DNA of 64,000 nucleotides from Melastoma dodecandrum (taxonomy: Eukaryota > Streptophyta > Magnoliopsida > Myrtales > Melastomataceae): NCBI GenBank assembly GCA_029817715.1, contig JARUPY010000607.1, positions 5,146,001 to 5,210,000 on the forward strand, written 5' to 3'. The number at the start of each line of letters is the position of its first letter. Position 1 is the first letter of the stretch. This document shows positions 23,752 to 33,846 of the stretch, in pieces. A program made the translations under genes and the position numbers. The notes below the pieces were generated by a model, which worked only from the letters and a program-made list of their open reading frames with translations, ran no database searches and was not told the DNA's origin.

Positions 23752-25130
23752 GATATGGCTTCAGATTTTGAAAACGTGTTGGAGTTGTCGCTAACTTATT
23801 TTAAGTTCAAGTTAGAAAACTATAGAGATTCGTTTAGGTTCGGGAATTAGGGATTACTAAACTGCATGCATCACAAAGAAAAGGGAAACGTTAAAATTGT
23901 GTGTTTACGATGTCCAAATTTATTTGAGCTCGATTTTAGAAAAGAAATTGTTTGACATTAAAAAATTGATCTGAGCTCAATAATGCTTAAAATGTCTACG
24001 TGAATCATTTTATGAAAATACTTATAGTTAAAAATTGATTTTGGGCAAAATGGAAGCAACATAGATTTATTAATGCCCTTAGCAATTTCTAAGCCGAATT
24101 GAATTTGAGGGAGAAACGGGTAAAAAAACGAACGAGATTAATACAATTTCTCGGTTCCCTTAGAATGCACCCGTTAGTTGTACCTTACGGTGCTGTTTTA
24201 TAAGTAGGTTTACAGCAAAACTGGCGAGTCGTTGATGCCGAACATTGATAAATGTGAAGCCGTCTTTGAAGGGCCTTAATTTTCGAGAATCCGAAATAAA
24301 CCCTCGAACATAGAATACTTTTTGTTCTTGTCTTGAAAGCGTTGAACGGGATGCGTGTCTTGATTGTCCGCAAGGTACGCCTTCAAAATATCTATATAAA
24401 ATCAAAACAGCGAAGTAAAACGTTCGAAGAAGAATTTTCGAAACATGAAAAATAGATAGATGAATTATACTACGTGTTTCGAAAATACAATGAAAGTGAT
24501 CATGTTAGTAAAGCACTAGAAAGTCATAGAGCCTGATCGTAAACCCCCTCCCCAACATGACTGTAACTAATCGGTGATCAATTAATATGCGTTCACAGTG
24601 GACAACAGTTAAAGTGGCAATAAGACAATCGAAAGAAATCAAATTATAAATTCAATTAAATGAAAAGTTGCATTCTTTGACAAATATTGAATATGTTGGA
24701 CCAAACCTCAAATAAAAAGGTATTGAAATATTTCAATTGATTAATCAAAATCAGGATAAAAGGACATTTACAGACGCAAACTACAATCCCACCCAAATCA
24801 GACGAAGGTAAACAATAATCCAAAAAATGAACACCCAATTCAGACGGTAGGCCACATCCCTTCGTTCGTCCAAGGTGGATGAAGACCTCCTGGGTTGAAG
24901 TGATGAGTCGCGCAGAAGATGGGCTCCGAGGGATTTTGGGTTACGATTACACAGTCTTGGATCTATGTTACTTGAAACTGATTCAGAGCTTGCTAGAAAT
25001 TGAGGAATGGAACCCCCCGTCCGCTACAAGGAACTAGTATTGGAGCTAACCGGAGGGAGGTCGGGGACTACCACAAGGGGTTTGGTCCGAGGCCGGAGCA
25101 AAGACACATCACGGCCGAATTCGAGCTAGG
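23752..25130. other. insert of unknown origin inside the gypsy-like element (left part)
   Basis: AT-rich to mixed DNA with no reading frame I can assign. It appears to interrupt the gag-like debris, whose theme resumes near 26259. I looked for terminal inverted repeats near its ends and did not find convincing ones. Confidence 0.3.
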
Positions 25131-25135
25131 AGTCG

Positions 25136-25429
25136 TGTTGGGATCATGATATTTTTTGCCGTTTAGATTTTTGGTTAAAAATAATATTATATGTTATTTA
25201 AGATTTTGTTTAGATTTCATCTGATTTCTTTAGATTTCCTTTAGCCCTTAGTAAGGATTGTCCTACCAACCATGCACTTTGATTTCGTTCAATAAAATAA
25301 GAGAGAGAGAGAGCTGCGGCTAGGTTCTCAGAGAGTTTTGTGTGTTTTTTGGTTCCTACACCGGGAAGATCTATATCCATATTTTCGCTTCCGCATATCC
25401 ATACCCATATCAAAATACATAACCCAACA
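25136..25429 (+). repeat. solo copia-type LTR with target duplication AGTCG
   Basis: 294 bp starting TGTTGGG and ending CCCAACA (7 bp perfect inverted ends). It is flanked by the direct repeat AGTCG at 25131-25135 and 25430-25434. An AATAAAATAAGAGAGAGAGAG stretch near 25287 could be the polyadenylation region. This is the product of LTR-LTR recombination of a former copia insertion. Strand is nominal. Confidence 0.85.
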
Positions 25430-25434
25430 AGTCG

Positions 25435-26250
25435 GAGTGAGATGTGGCATTGGAAGAGGAGTAGGCCACCACGACCGGCATGGGCTTCAGGGTGTCGGCG
25501 AGACCATGGGAGCACACCGTCGATGTAAGGTTGAGGGATAAGAATGGGAGTTTGCCACTTGCTGAAGGTGTTGTTTGTTGATGGTCTAGTCCATTGTTGG
25601 AAGAATTAGGAACGTCGGGGTAGCCACTGGAATCTGGAACGTTGGTGAGGAGGATTTGGTCAACCGAGCCATGGGAGTCGGCAAAATGCTGTTGTTGTAG
25701 CCGGAGTCGTCAAGTGTCTGTATTCCAGGGGCGACGAGTTAGGGCTGCTACACAGCTTGGGATTTGCTGCGTCCATCACGGCAGGAACAAAGAGAATGGC
25801 AGATAGTTTGATCCACCTTGCAATAATAAGACATCTTGGGTTAAAAGAATAGTTAAAAAAAACAGATAAATTGACCAAACGAATGATATTACCTGGGATT
25901 GATGGAGGAGCAGATGGGGCCACGACGATGAATAATTTGAAGTTACTGCCGCGTTGGTAAATGAAGGGAGGTTCGGCTGGCTGGGATATAACCTGATGCA
26001 ATTTCTACCGAGAAACCAAAAGAGAATACTACCTTTGGTGATGATGAAGCCTTCAGTTTTTTCGAAAGCGTTTCTTCCTCAACTTATAACTTTTTGGTTC
26101 TTTTTTTGTTTCCCCTTTCGGATTATTTGTTCCCTTCTTGTCTCACATTTGATTTATTTATTTTTTTAGATTTTGAACCAAAATATACTTTTACCCTTGT
26201 GTTGTGATTTTGATTTGATCCCTTTTTATTTTGGTGATTTTTTTGTCTTG
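25435..26250 (-). other. insert of unknown origin (right part); possible spliced gene fragment
   Basis: On the minus strand a frame from 26001 reads SQPAEPPFIYQRGSNFKLFI and VVAPSAPPSIPG, then meets GGTAATATC, an AT-rich stretch and TTGCAAG before another open stretch. That pattern resembles exon-intron-exon. I do not recognise the protein. The right end (26060-26250) is T-rich. Confidence 0.25.
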
Positions 26251-26258
26251 GTAAAAAA

Positions 26259-26992
26259 TTGGGTAAGAAGAACACTGCTCAACTCTTGGAGGCCAATGGT
26301 GTTTTCAATAGATGTCGTCCCATTCTTAGCCACAAAATTTTGATCTCACAACTCTACAGAATGTGCTCCTACAACTACTTACAGAAGTTGATTGTCATGT
26401 CTTCTGCCAACATGTTTGAGATCACACGCATAAGGACGCCAAAGTTAGGTACGAGCGAGATTAATCATGTATTTTGTGTCGATGCTGTTAATGATGTGAT
26501 TTCTCCTGTAGAAGGATACGATCCTCACTTAAGGGACTACGTCTAGGTATATCCCGATTTCACTAATGATTTGTATCGACCAAAGGCATATAAAGTTAGA
26601 ACTCCTATCGATGGAAGTTGGCAACAGGTGAGCAAACAGAGTTTTGATACATCTAGAAGTAACAAGAGAAGGAAGGAAATACGTCGCAGGTGTGCGGAGG
26701 AAAAAATAGGATGAAGTTGGATCAAGGGGCTAACGATGTTTGTCAGGTCGATATGGAAGTACCTACTGTTGATATAGCACCCCGTAGACCAACGATTCGA
26801 TTCGATCCTCCAACTCCCCCAGGTGATGATGAGTTCGATGACTCGAATTGTATCAAGGATGGTTTCTCGAGTCCGAACGTTGGCCCCATTGAGTGTAATA
26901 TGATAATGCTTCCTTCAGAATTCGCGGACAAAAGCATGAGTCGACAGGATATAGGTAACCTTGGACCTTCGACTTTGCAGGTTATTCGCTGA
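26259..26992 (+). pseudogene. gag/pre-protease debris of the gypsy-like element
   Basis: Open stretches read MGKKNTAQLLEANGVFNRCR and later HPILSHKILISQLYRMCSYN-like hydrophobic and polar segments, then an acidic region before the protease, with several frame changes. The order (gag-like then protease) is right for a Ty3/gypsy element but the sequence is too decayed for a domain call. Confidence 0.35.
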
Positions 26993-26995
26993 CCT

Positions 26996-27520
26996 ATGGG
27001 CTTTCCTGTTCACTGGTATTCGAAACCCACTGCTTCGATTCAGTATCATATGCATTCTTTATATATTGAGGCAGATTTCAATGACATTCGACTTAAGAAA
27101 GTCTTGATCGATAATGAAGCCACAGTGAATGTGCTCCCTTTGAGTATGTTCAATTTTCTTGGTTTGAATCGGGATGACCTCCAGGCCACAGATGTCACTA
27201 TAAGTGGCTTCAATGGCTTGATGTCCAAGAGTATGGGCGCAATTCCGATTCAACTAAAAGTAGGGCACTTGGTTATGAATATTGCCTTTTTTGTCATCGA
27301 TGTTGCAACTACTTTTAATTCTTTGTTAGGGAGAGATTGGTTGCATAAGGCTACTGCTATTCCTTTTACTCTTCATCGAAAATTAATGCTTTGGTTAGAG
27401 TCGGAAGTAGAAGTCATTCCGGCTGAATCAATTCATATTCCTAATATTAACATAGTTGAAATCTTTACAAGAAAAGTTGTCAAAATTGTTAAGAATCTTA
27501 GATTGAAGAAGAGGAAATAA
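26996..27520 (+). pseudogene. gypsy aspartic protease, active site altered
   Basis: A 174-codon frame with the retropepsin layout: strand ADFNDIRLKKVLIDNEATVN, then VLPLSMFNFLGL, ISGFNGLMSKSMGAIPIQLK and the LLGRDWLHKATAIPFTLHRK block near the end. The LLGRDWIH...PSTLHQ wording is typical of Tat/Ogre-like gypsy proteases, and the Ogre protease at 56857-58209 has the same order. The catalytic motif reads D-N-E-A where D-G-G-A or D-S-G-A is expected, so the enzyme is probably inactive. Confidence 0.75.
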
Positions 27521-27810
27521 TCTTAGTAACCCAAATTTGGCCCACTCAGTGAATCATATGGGACCTTCGAGTACCTTGTCACATATGGAGGTCCCCCTGG
27601 CCCCGATGTCATTGTACCCACTAGTTGGGATTCTAACCAAGTTCTTGAGGAAGTCGAAGCTGCTATCCAAGCTAGGTGTGAGGAAAAGTTGGCTGAAAGT
27701 CATCAGGCAATAAAAATAGCGCTTGGATTGGATGATAACATCGATGAGGGGAAAATCGAAGCACACTACATGTGCAAAATGTGCAATAAAAACAGTGCTT
27801 ACACACTGCA

Positions 27811-28105
27811 TGTGCAAAATGTGTCTAGCAGTTACGTTAGCGGTTTTATTAGTGGTTATTATCTGGATGGGATTAAGTGTTAGTATAAATATACGGTCAA
27901 CCTTCTGTAATAAACACATGACAATCATTCAAAGAACCCGGAGGGCTGCTTGGTTATCTTCCTGTAACTTGATTTCCAGAAATGGAAGTAAGTGTTCGTA
28001 TTCATGTGCTTTTATTCTTGTTCTTTACATTACTGTCTGTTTAAAGTTTTTGCGACCATATTTCTTCAACTGTTATATCGCAACGTGTTGTTATATCTAC
28101 AAACA
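27811..28105 (+). repeat. right LTR of the decayed gypsy-like element
   Basis: About 295 bp homologous to 22471-22792, ending ATCTACAAACA. TGTGCAAAATGTG also occurs once more just upstream (27770), so the LTR may begin earlier than placed here. Confidence 0.7.
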
Positions 28106-28730
28106 CCCCTGCCAAGCTGTCACTTTCGTTATCCTCCTCCGAATCACTATCCTAAATTTTTAATCATATTGATCATAACATAACAGTTACTATCCAATTC
28201 TCTATACATTAATCTTTGCGATCCTACATAAAAGAAGACGCAGGACCTCGACTCTTAACGCTCCAACAACCTCTTCGTGTTTGATATAGGGTATTTCTTC
28301 CTCCTGTAACCAAATAATTCTAAAAAGAGGAGCACACGAGGGCAAGGGACTACATGAGATGCAATGTTAGAGAGCATTGACTTAGGAGAAAGTCTCAGTT
28401 GCAGGTGATGTGGGGCAGGATCCTCCACTAGAGCTCTAGCAGCATACTGGCAATCGAAACAAAATAATTTGAAATGAGAACATCACGAGTCTGCATTTGA
28501 TGGATGAAGAGACTGCCATGAGAAATTAAACTAAGCTCTGGTTTGGTATAGAAAATTCCATGAAATCGAAACAAAATAATTTCAGAACACGTTGGAGATA
28601 TTCAATAATAATAATTTGAAATGAGAACATCACGTGCCTGCATTTTGCTTAATTGTACATACCTCAATTCATTTCTATCTGCCAAACAAAGTCACCATCC
28701 GATCTAACATATTTATGCATCCCCCATGTG
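28106..28730. other. spacer with a partial duplication
   Basis: No gene seen. A 25 bp word (AATAATTTGAAATGAGAACA then TCACG) occurs at about 28463 and 28610, and its upstream part (ATCGAAACAAAATAATTT) occurs at about 28453 and 28565. This indicates local duplication of about 110-150 bp. Confidence 0.5.
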
Positions 28731-28735
28731 TACTC

Positions 28736-29083
28736 TGTTGAGGGTTATGTGTGAAAGGATTGGATAGGAAGGGAGAAGGTGTTAGCAGAACGTAGGTTCT
28801 GTACTGCCGACGACTTTATGTTGGATAAAGGAAACTTTCTGTAGAGCTACTGCACATACGGGGAGTGGTTTGGCTACAATTTCTCTTTCTTAAACCATTT
28901 CTTTTTTCTTACATGAAATGTCTACACGTCTCTTTATATATAGGGAGGAGTAGGAAACTCAAATGACAATAGAAACCGACATTTAATGACAGATTTAATA
29001 CCTTACTTAAATGTCTCACTTAATGACATTTCTGTTACTAACTTTAATACCCCATTAATTTTGATCATAAATTACCTTCAACA
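28736..29083 (-). repeat. 3' LTR of the minus-strand copia element
   Basis: 348 bp, homologous to 33260-33610, next to TACTC at 28731-28735. Contains TTTATATATAG, a TATA-like palindrome usable on either strand. Confidence 0.9.
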
Positions 29084-29092
29084 CCCCCTCTT
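29084..29092 (-). promoter_or_regulatory. polypurine tract of the copia element
   Basis: On the minus strand AAGAGGGGG ends directly at the LTR start. It overlaps the pol stop codon at 29091-29093. Confidence 0.8.
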
Positions 29093-32000
29093 AATTTATG
29101 ATCTTCAAGAAGTCTTTGAATGTCTCAAACTTCTCACAAGATACCGCCTTGGTAAGAACATCTGCGGGTGGATCATGGGTGCTGATGAACTCTAGAAGAA
29201 TCTGGATTCTAGAAGAATCATGGGTGCTGATGAACTCTAGAAGAAACCATTTCTCTGATGAAATGATGACGAAGTTCTATGTGCTTCAATCTTGCATGGA
29301 AAACTGGATTCTTGGTCATAGCAATTGCAGATTGGTTATCACAGAAGATTGTTGTTGGCTCGTCCACCTTCTGTTGTAACTCTAGAAGTAACCTTCCGAG
29401 CCAGACAGCTTCTCTTGTTGCTTCATTTGCTGCGATGTACTCAACTTCTGAAGATGAGAGAGCAACAATGTTTTGCTTCTTTGAACTCCATGAAATGGGC
29501 TTTGTTCCAATGCAGAATAAGTATCTTCATGTGCTTCTACGATCATCCAGGCTTCCTACCCAATCACTATCAACATAACCCACTATATCATCCTTCTGCT
29601 CGTTTGTATACTTTAGTCCGACCTTCTGTGTGCCTTTTAGGTAGTGTAGAACCATTTTTGTTGCTGTGAAATGAGTTCTAATGTGGTTGCTCATGAATCT
29701 AGACAGCAAACTCACAGAATGAACAATATCAGTCCTAGTGTGAGTGAGATAGATAAGAGAACCAACCAGGCTTCTGTAGATCTTTGATCCAAAGCCTTCT
29801 GTAGAATCTTCCTTTTGTAACTTCTCATTGAGTGACATTGGAGTAGAAATTGGCTTCGCATTCTCCATATGAAATTTCTTCAATAGATCCGCTATATACT
29901 TATCTTGATAAATGAAAATCTCTCCATTTTTCTGCTTCACTTGAAATCCGAGAAAGTACTTCATCAAGCCAAGATCTATCATTTCAAACTCTTCCATCAT
30001 TGCTTCCTTAAACGTCTGCAGCAAGCTTCTGCTAGTGCTAGTGTAGATCAAATCATCCACATAAAGACATGCTATTAGAAAATCAGAACCAACCTTCTGT
30101 ATGTATAATGAAGGTTCTACTGAGCTTCTGGAGAATCCTTTCTTCTGTAGGTAGGAATCAATTCTGCAATTCCACGCTCTTGGTGCTTCCTTCAAACCAT
30201 ATAGAGCCTTATGTAGTCTGTAGACTTTGTCTTCTGTGCCTTTCATCACGAATTCTTATGGTTGCTATACGTAGACTTCTTCTTCTAGTACTCCATTAAG
30301 AAATACTGACTTGACATTAAGCTGGAATACTTCAAGCTCCTTCGGTGTTGCAATAGCTAGAACGACACGGATTGTCTCCATCCTTGCTACAGGAGCAAAA
30401 GTTTCTATAAAATCAACGCCGGGCTTCTGTGAATAGCCTTTTGCTACGATGCGAGCTTTATGCTTCTGCACACTTTCATCTTCATTATACTTGGTCTTGT
30501 AGACCCACTTCAAGCCGATAGCTTCTTTTCCTTCTGGGAGATCGACCAATGACCACGTGTCCTTCTTCTCTATAGAAGTCATCTCCTCTTTCATGGCATT
30601 TCTCCATCTTTCTTCTCTGGTCGCCTCCTCAAAGTTCTGTGGTTCAAATATAGCAAAAGCAAAGTTAGATTCCTCATAAATTTCAGTGAATGATCGATAC
30701 CTCCTCGGTGTTGTATCTCCAATAGGACCCTTCGCTTTTGGAATAGTTCTAGAGGAACTAGCTTCTGTTGTTCCGATGGGATTCTGTATTGTAACTTATG
30801 TTGCTGCTTTTGATGTTCTGATAGGATTCTGTACAGATGCATTTGCTACTGCTGCTGTATACTGGAACATCTGAGTCACAAAAGTCTCTTCTTCCCACTT
30901 TCAAACTGCAAGTTCATCAAAGATAACATCTCTTGAGTTTAGGGTTTAGAGAAGGTGTTCGGATTATACAGACGATATCCCTTCGATTCATCACTATATC
31001 CCATGAAAATCAACTTCTCACCTTTATCATCAAACTTTCATCTTCCTTGAGAAGGTGTGAGTGCATATCCAATACATCCAAATACTTTAAAATGATCCAC
31101 CACGGGCTTCCTTCTGTGCCACACTTCATATGGTGTCTTGTCCCTAATTGCTTTTGTAGGGATCTGTTCAGAAGGTAGGTAGATGTGCTAACAGCTGTGC
31201 CCAGAACTTGTTGGGTAGACCTTTGCCCTTCAGCATACTTCTGGCTATCTCCACTATAGTTCTGTTCTTTCTTTCTGCGATTCCATTCTACTGTGGAGAA
31301 TATTGCACAGTCAACTGCCTCTGTATCCCCTTTGGTTGGCAATAGTCCAAGAATGGTCTTGACAGAAACTCTCCTCCGCGATCTGTCCTCAAGGTCTTAA
31401 TCCTATATCCACTTGGATTCTCTGCAAGTGCTTTGAACTTCATAAAGGTGGTGAAAGCATCTGACTTCATCTCAAGAAAATAAAGCCAAATCATTCTAGT
31501 ACAGTCATTTACAAACAACTGAAAGTATCTTCTGTTACCAAGAGACGGAGTTTAAGTCGGTCCACAAATATCCGCATGAACTAGCTCGAGAGGGGCTTGA
31601 GCTCGCCATGATTTGTTTGGGAAAGGAAGACGATGATGCTTTCCAAAGACACATCATTCACAGACGTCACCTTCTGCAGCTTGTATAGAAGGTAGTCCTA
31701 CCACCATATCCTTCTACTTCAATAGAGCTAGACTTTTCCCGTTCAAATGTCCATACCTAAGAGAATCATCTACAACCTCAGTTTTAAGAACCACATTGTT
31801 GTAAGGAATCATCTTTAACGGGAACAAATTGTTGGACGTCATCTTCATGACCGCGACCTTCTGTCTGTTTCTGTCCGTCCTTTTGCAAAAACCAACTTGT
31901 AGCTATTTTTCATCATCTGTCCCACACTTAGTAGGTTCTGTGCGATTTCTGGAGAGTAGAAGACGTCGTGCATCCTCTTCTGTTGAACTTCTGTACTGAA

Positions 32001-32162
32001 AACTGAAACAACACATTTACCTTCTATCTTTAACTTCTTGTTATCTCCAAGTTCCAAGAGAGAGTTGTATTTCTCATCAAGCTCCATAAAGTTCTTCTTG
32101 ATCCCTGTGACATGGTTGCTACAGCCCCTATCGAGGAACCATATCTCATTCATATCTTGCAC
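29091..32162 (-). pseudogene. pol: copia pol: protease, integrase, RT, RNase H with many breaks
   Basis: Protease at 32162-31845: IWFLDRGCSNHVTG, with Arg where the catalytic D-S-G-C has Ser. Integrase at about 31518-31290: LRTDRGGEFLSRPF and YSPQ. RT in two pieces: 30594-30265 (GLKWVYKTKYNEDESVQKHK, then AKGYSQKPGVDF) and 30249-29527 (KALYGLKEAPRAW, catalytic LYVDDLIYTS). RNase H from about 29600 to the stop at 29091 (YVDSDWVGSLDD...ARLKHIELRHHF...). Stops and frame changes separate the pieces (for example after 30265, 29527 and 31290). Near 29172-29261 a 45 bp segment (15 codons) is duplicated in tandem in the RNase H tail. Confidence 0.9.
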
Positions 32163-33233
32163 GGTGTTAGAGGAAGAATAGAAAACTTTAGAAGGTTCAT
32201 ATTCCTTAAATAAATTTACCGAGCTTCTGTCAGTATGCTTCTATTCATCCTTCTACTCTTTATCTTTATACCAGCAATCACGATCTGAATGAGTTGGGAA
32301 ATTGCATCTCCTGCATCGAAGACGACAATTTTTTGTTTCATGATTATTCTTTCTGCAGATGTGGCATCCTGCTTCTGCTTCTCCATGACCGCTTCGGTGT
32401 TGACCTTCTGGTCGTCCTTCTGCATATCTTCTGCCTCTGCCACGAGACCTGCCTCTACGTCCTCTGCCGTAGGACCTTCTGTTGTTTCCAGACCATTCTT
32501 GCTTCTACTCAGAAACATTCAACATCTCTTGAAATGCTTGCTCCACCGGGGTTGTAAACTTGCTGACCCGCTTCTCATAAGCTTCTAGAGAACCAATCAA
32601 TTCATAGATCGAAACTTCTGTGAGATCCTTCATCTCTTCAATCACGGTTACCACATGCTCAAACTTTTGTGGCAACCTTCTGAGTATTTTTTTCACGACT
32701 TTTCGATCCGGAACAACTTCTCTGTAACTCTCCAATTGATTGAGGATCTCCACGATCCTTGAGAAGTAGTCTTTGACGTTTTTTTCGGCGTCTTTCATGG
32801 ATATATTTTCGGAGTCTCTCCAAGGGTTCTGCAGCTTTATAGAGATCACCTTCTATGACCCTTTAAACTCCTTCTTTAGGACCCCTCATGCTTCATTCAC
32901 CTTCTTCAGGCCGAATATCCTTGGGTAGATGGTTTTGCTCACGGATTGTTCCAGAATCCGCAGAGCCATGGCATACTTCATGATGTTCTCCTTGTACGCC
33001 TTTTGCTCATCTTCTGGGGGGTTGATGACACCTTCTGCGGAAGTGTTGTCACCTTCTGTGAGAGAAATTCATTCTGGAACTTCTTCGTATCCATCCTCCA
33101 CAAGTTTCCATAGATCTTGCGAAAGGAAATTGGTCTCCATTTGAGAACTCCAATAGTCGATGTGCTCACCGTCGAAGATGGGGATTTGGTTGGGAGAAAA
33201 GGTGAAGAACATGTTGTCAGTGAATATAGACAT
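32163..33233 (-). pseudogene. gag: copia gag with in-frame stops
   Basis: The ATG at 33233 opens MSIFTDNMFFTFSPNQIPIF followed by DGEHIDYWSSQM, the usual copia gag start. The capsid domain (UBN2-type) is clearest at 32849-32505: DYFSRIVEILNQLESYREVV, then RRLPQKFEHVVTVIEE and SIYELIGSLEAYEKRV. The zinc-knuckle region (about 32300) is degraded. Gag forms the particle and packages the RNA. Several stops (for example near 33060 and 32890) and a frame change after 32505 inactivate it. Confidence 0.82.
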
Positions 33234-33242
33234 GACCTTCTA

Positions 33243-33255
33243 TGCTCTGATACCA
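33243..33255 (-). promoter_or_regulatory. primer binding site (initiator tRNA-Met)
   Basis: On the minus strand TGGTATCAGAGCA lies four bases inside the 5' LTR. It is the standard plant copia primer site. Confidence 0.9.
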
Positions 33256-33259
33256 AATT

Positions 33260-33610
33260 TGTTAGGGCTTATGTGTGAAATGATTGGATAGGAAGGGAGA
33301 ATGTGTTAGCAGAACGTCGGTTCTGTATTACCGACGACCTTCTGTTGGATAGAGGAAACTTTCTGTAGAGCTGCTGCACCTACGAAGAGTGCTTTGGCTA
33401 CGATTTCTCTTTCTTAAACCTTTTTCTTTTTTCTTACATGAAATGTCTACACGTCCCTTTATATATAGGGAGGAGTAGGAAACTCAAATGACAATAGAAA
33501 CCGACATATTTAATGACAGATTTAATAGCCTACTTAAATGTCTCACTTAATGACATTTCCATTACTAACTTTAATACCCCATTAATTTTGATCATAAATT
33601 TCTTTCAACA
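33260..33610 (-). repeat. 5' LTR of the minus-strand copia element
   Basis: 351 bp, TGTTAGG...TTCAACA as written on the plus strand, followed by TACTC at 33611-33615. Confidence 0.9.
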
Positions 33611-33846
33611 TACTCATGGGGGACACGACAAGAGATACCATAAAAGTAACCTCAAACGAGCCGGCATTGGATATGTTTGCATGTGCCGGAGATTAGCTAA
33701 TATTACCACATTCTCTGCTTCTAGTTGTATGTACATTAGTACGTTAACTAATGTGACTAAAGTTTTTGGTGGGCCCTCCCCTTAGGACAAAGGGAGAGGG
33801 GCCTGGCTATTATTTCTTCTGCTAAGTACCCGATAAAAAAATTGTA

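Larger units (their letters stand above)
22471..28105 (+). mobile_element. decayed Ty3/gypsy-like element with short LTRs, lacking RT and integrase
   Basis: Two similar blocks of about 300 bp (22471-22792 and 27811-28105) share TGTGCAAAATGTGTCTAGCAG at the start and TCTACAAACA at the end, and contain TATAAATAT and AATAAACACA. After the left one comes a TGGCGACC-containing leader. Inside, the only clear domain is a gypsy protease (26996-27520), with gag-like debris on both sides. Just 290 bp separate the protease frame from the right LTR, so RT, RNase H and integrase are absent. Whether this was a gag-protease-only element or a deletion product cannot be told. Insertions swell the middle (23752-26250). 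No target duplication is evident and the exact left LTR edge is uncertain. Confidence 0.7.
28736..33610 (-). mobile_element. Ty1/copia retrotransposon with both LTRs, 4.9 kb
   Basis: LTRs at 33260-33610 (5' in element sense) and 28736-29083 (3') start TGTTRRGG and end TTCAACA on the plus strand, and are flanked by the target duplication TACTC (28731-28735 and 33611-33615). The initiator-Met primer site (33243-33255) and the tract AAGAGGGGG next to the 3' LTR are present. Gag, protease, integrase, RT and RNase H follow in copia order. LTRs differ at about 26 of 350 positions plus small indels (about 7%), so it is older than the Athila element. Many stops and frame changes make it defective. 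RT wording (YVDDLIYTS) suits the Tork/Ivana side of copia; the lineage is not settled. Confidence 0.93.
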
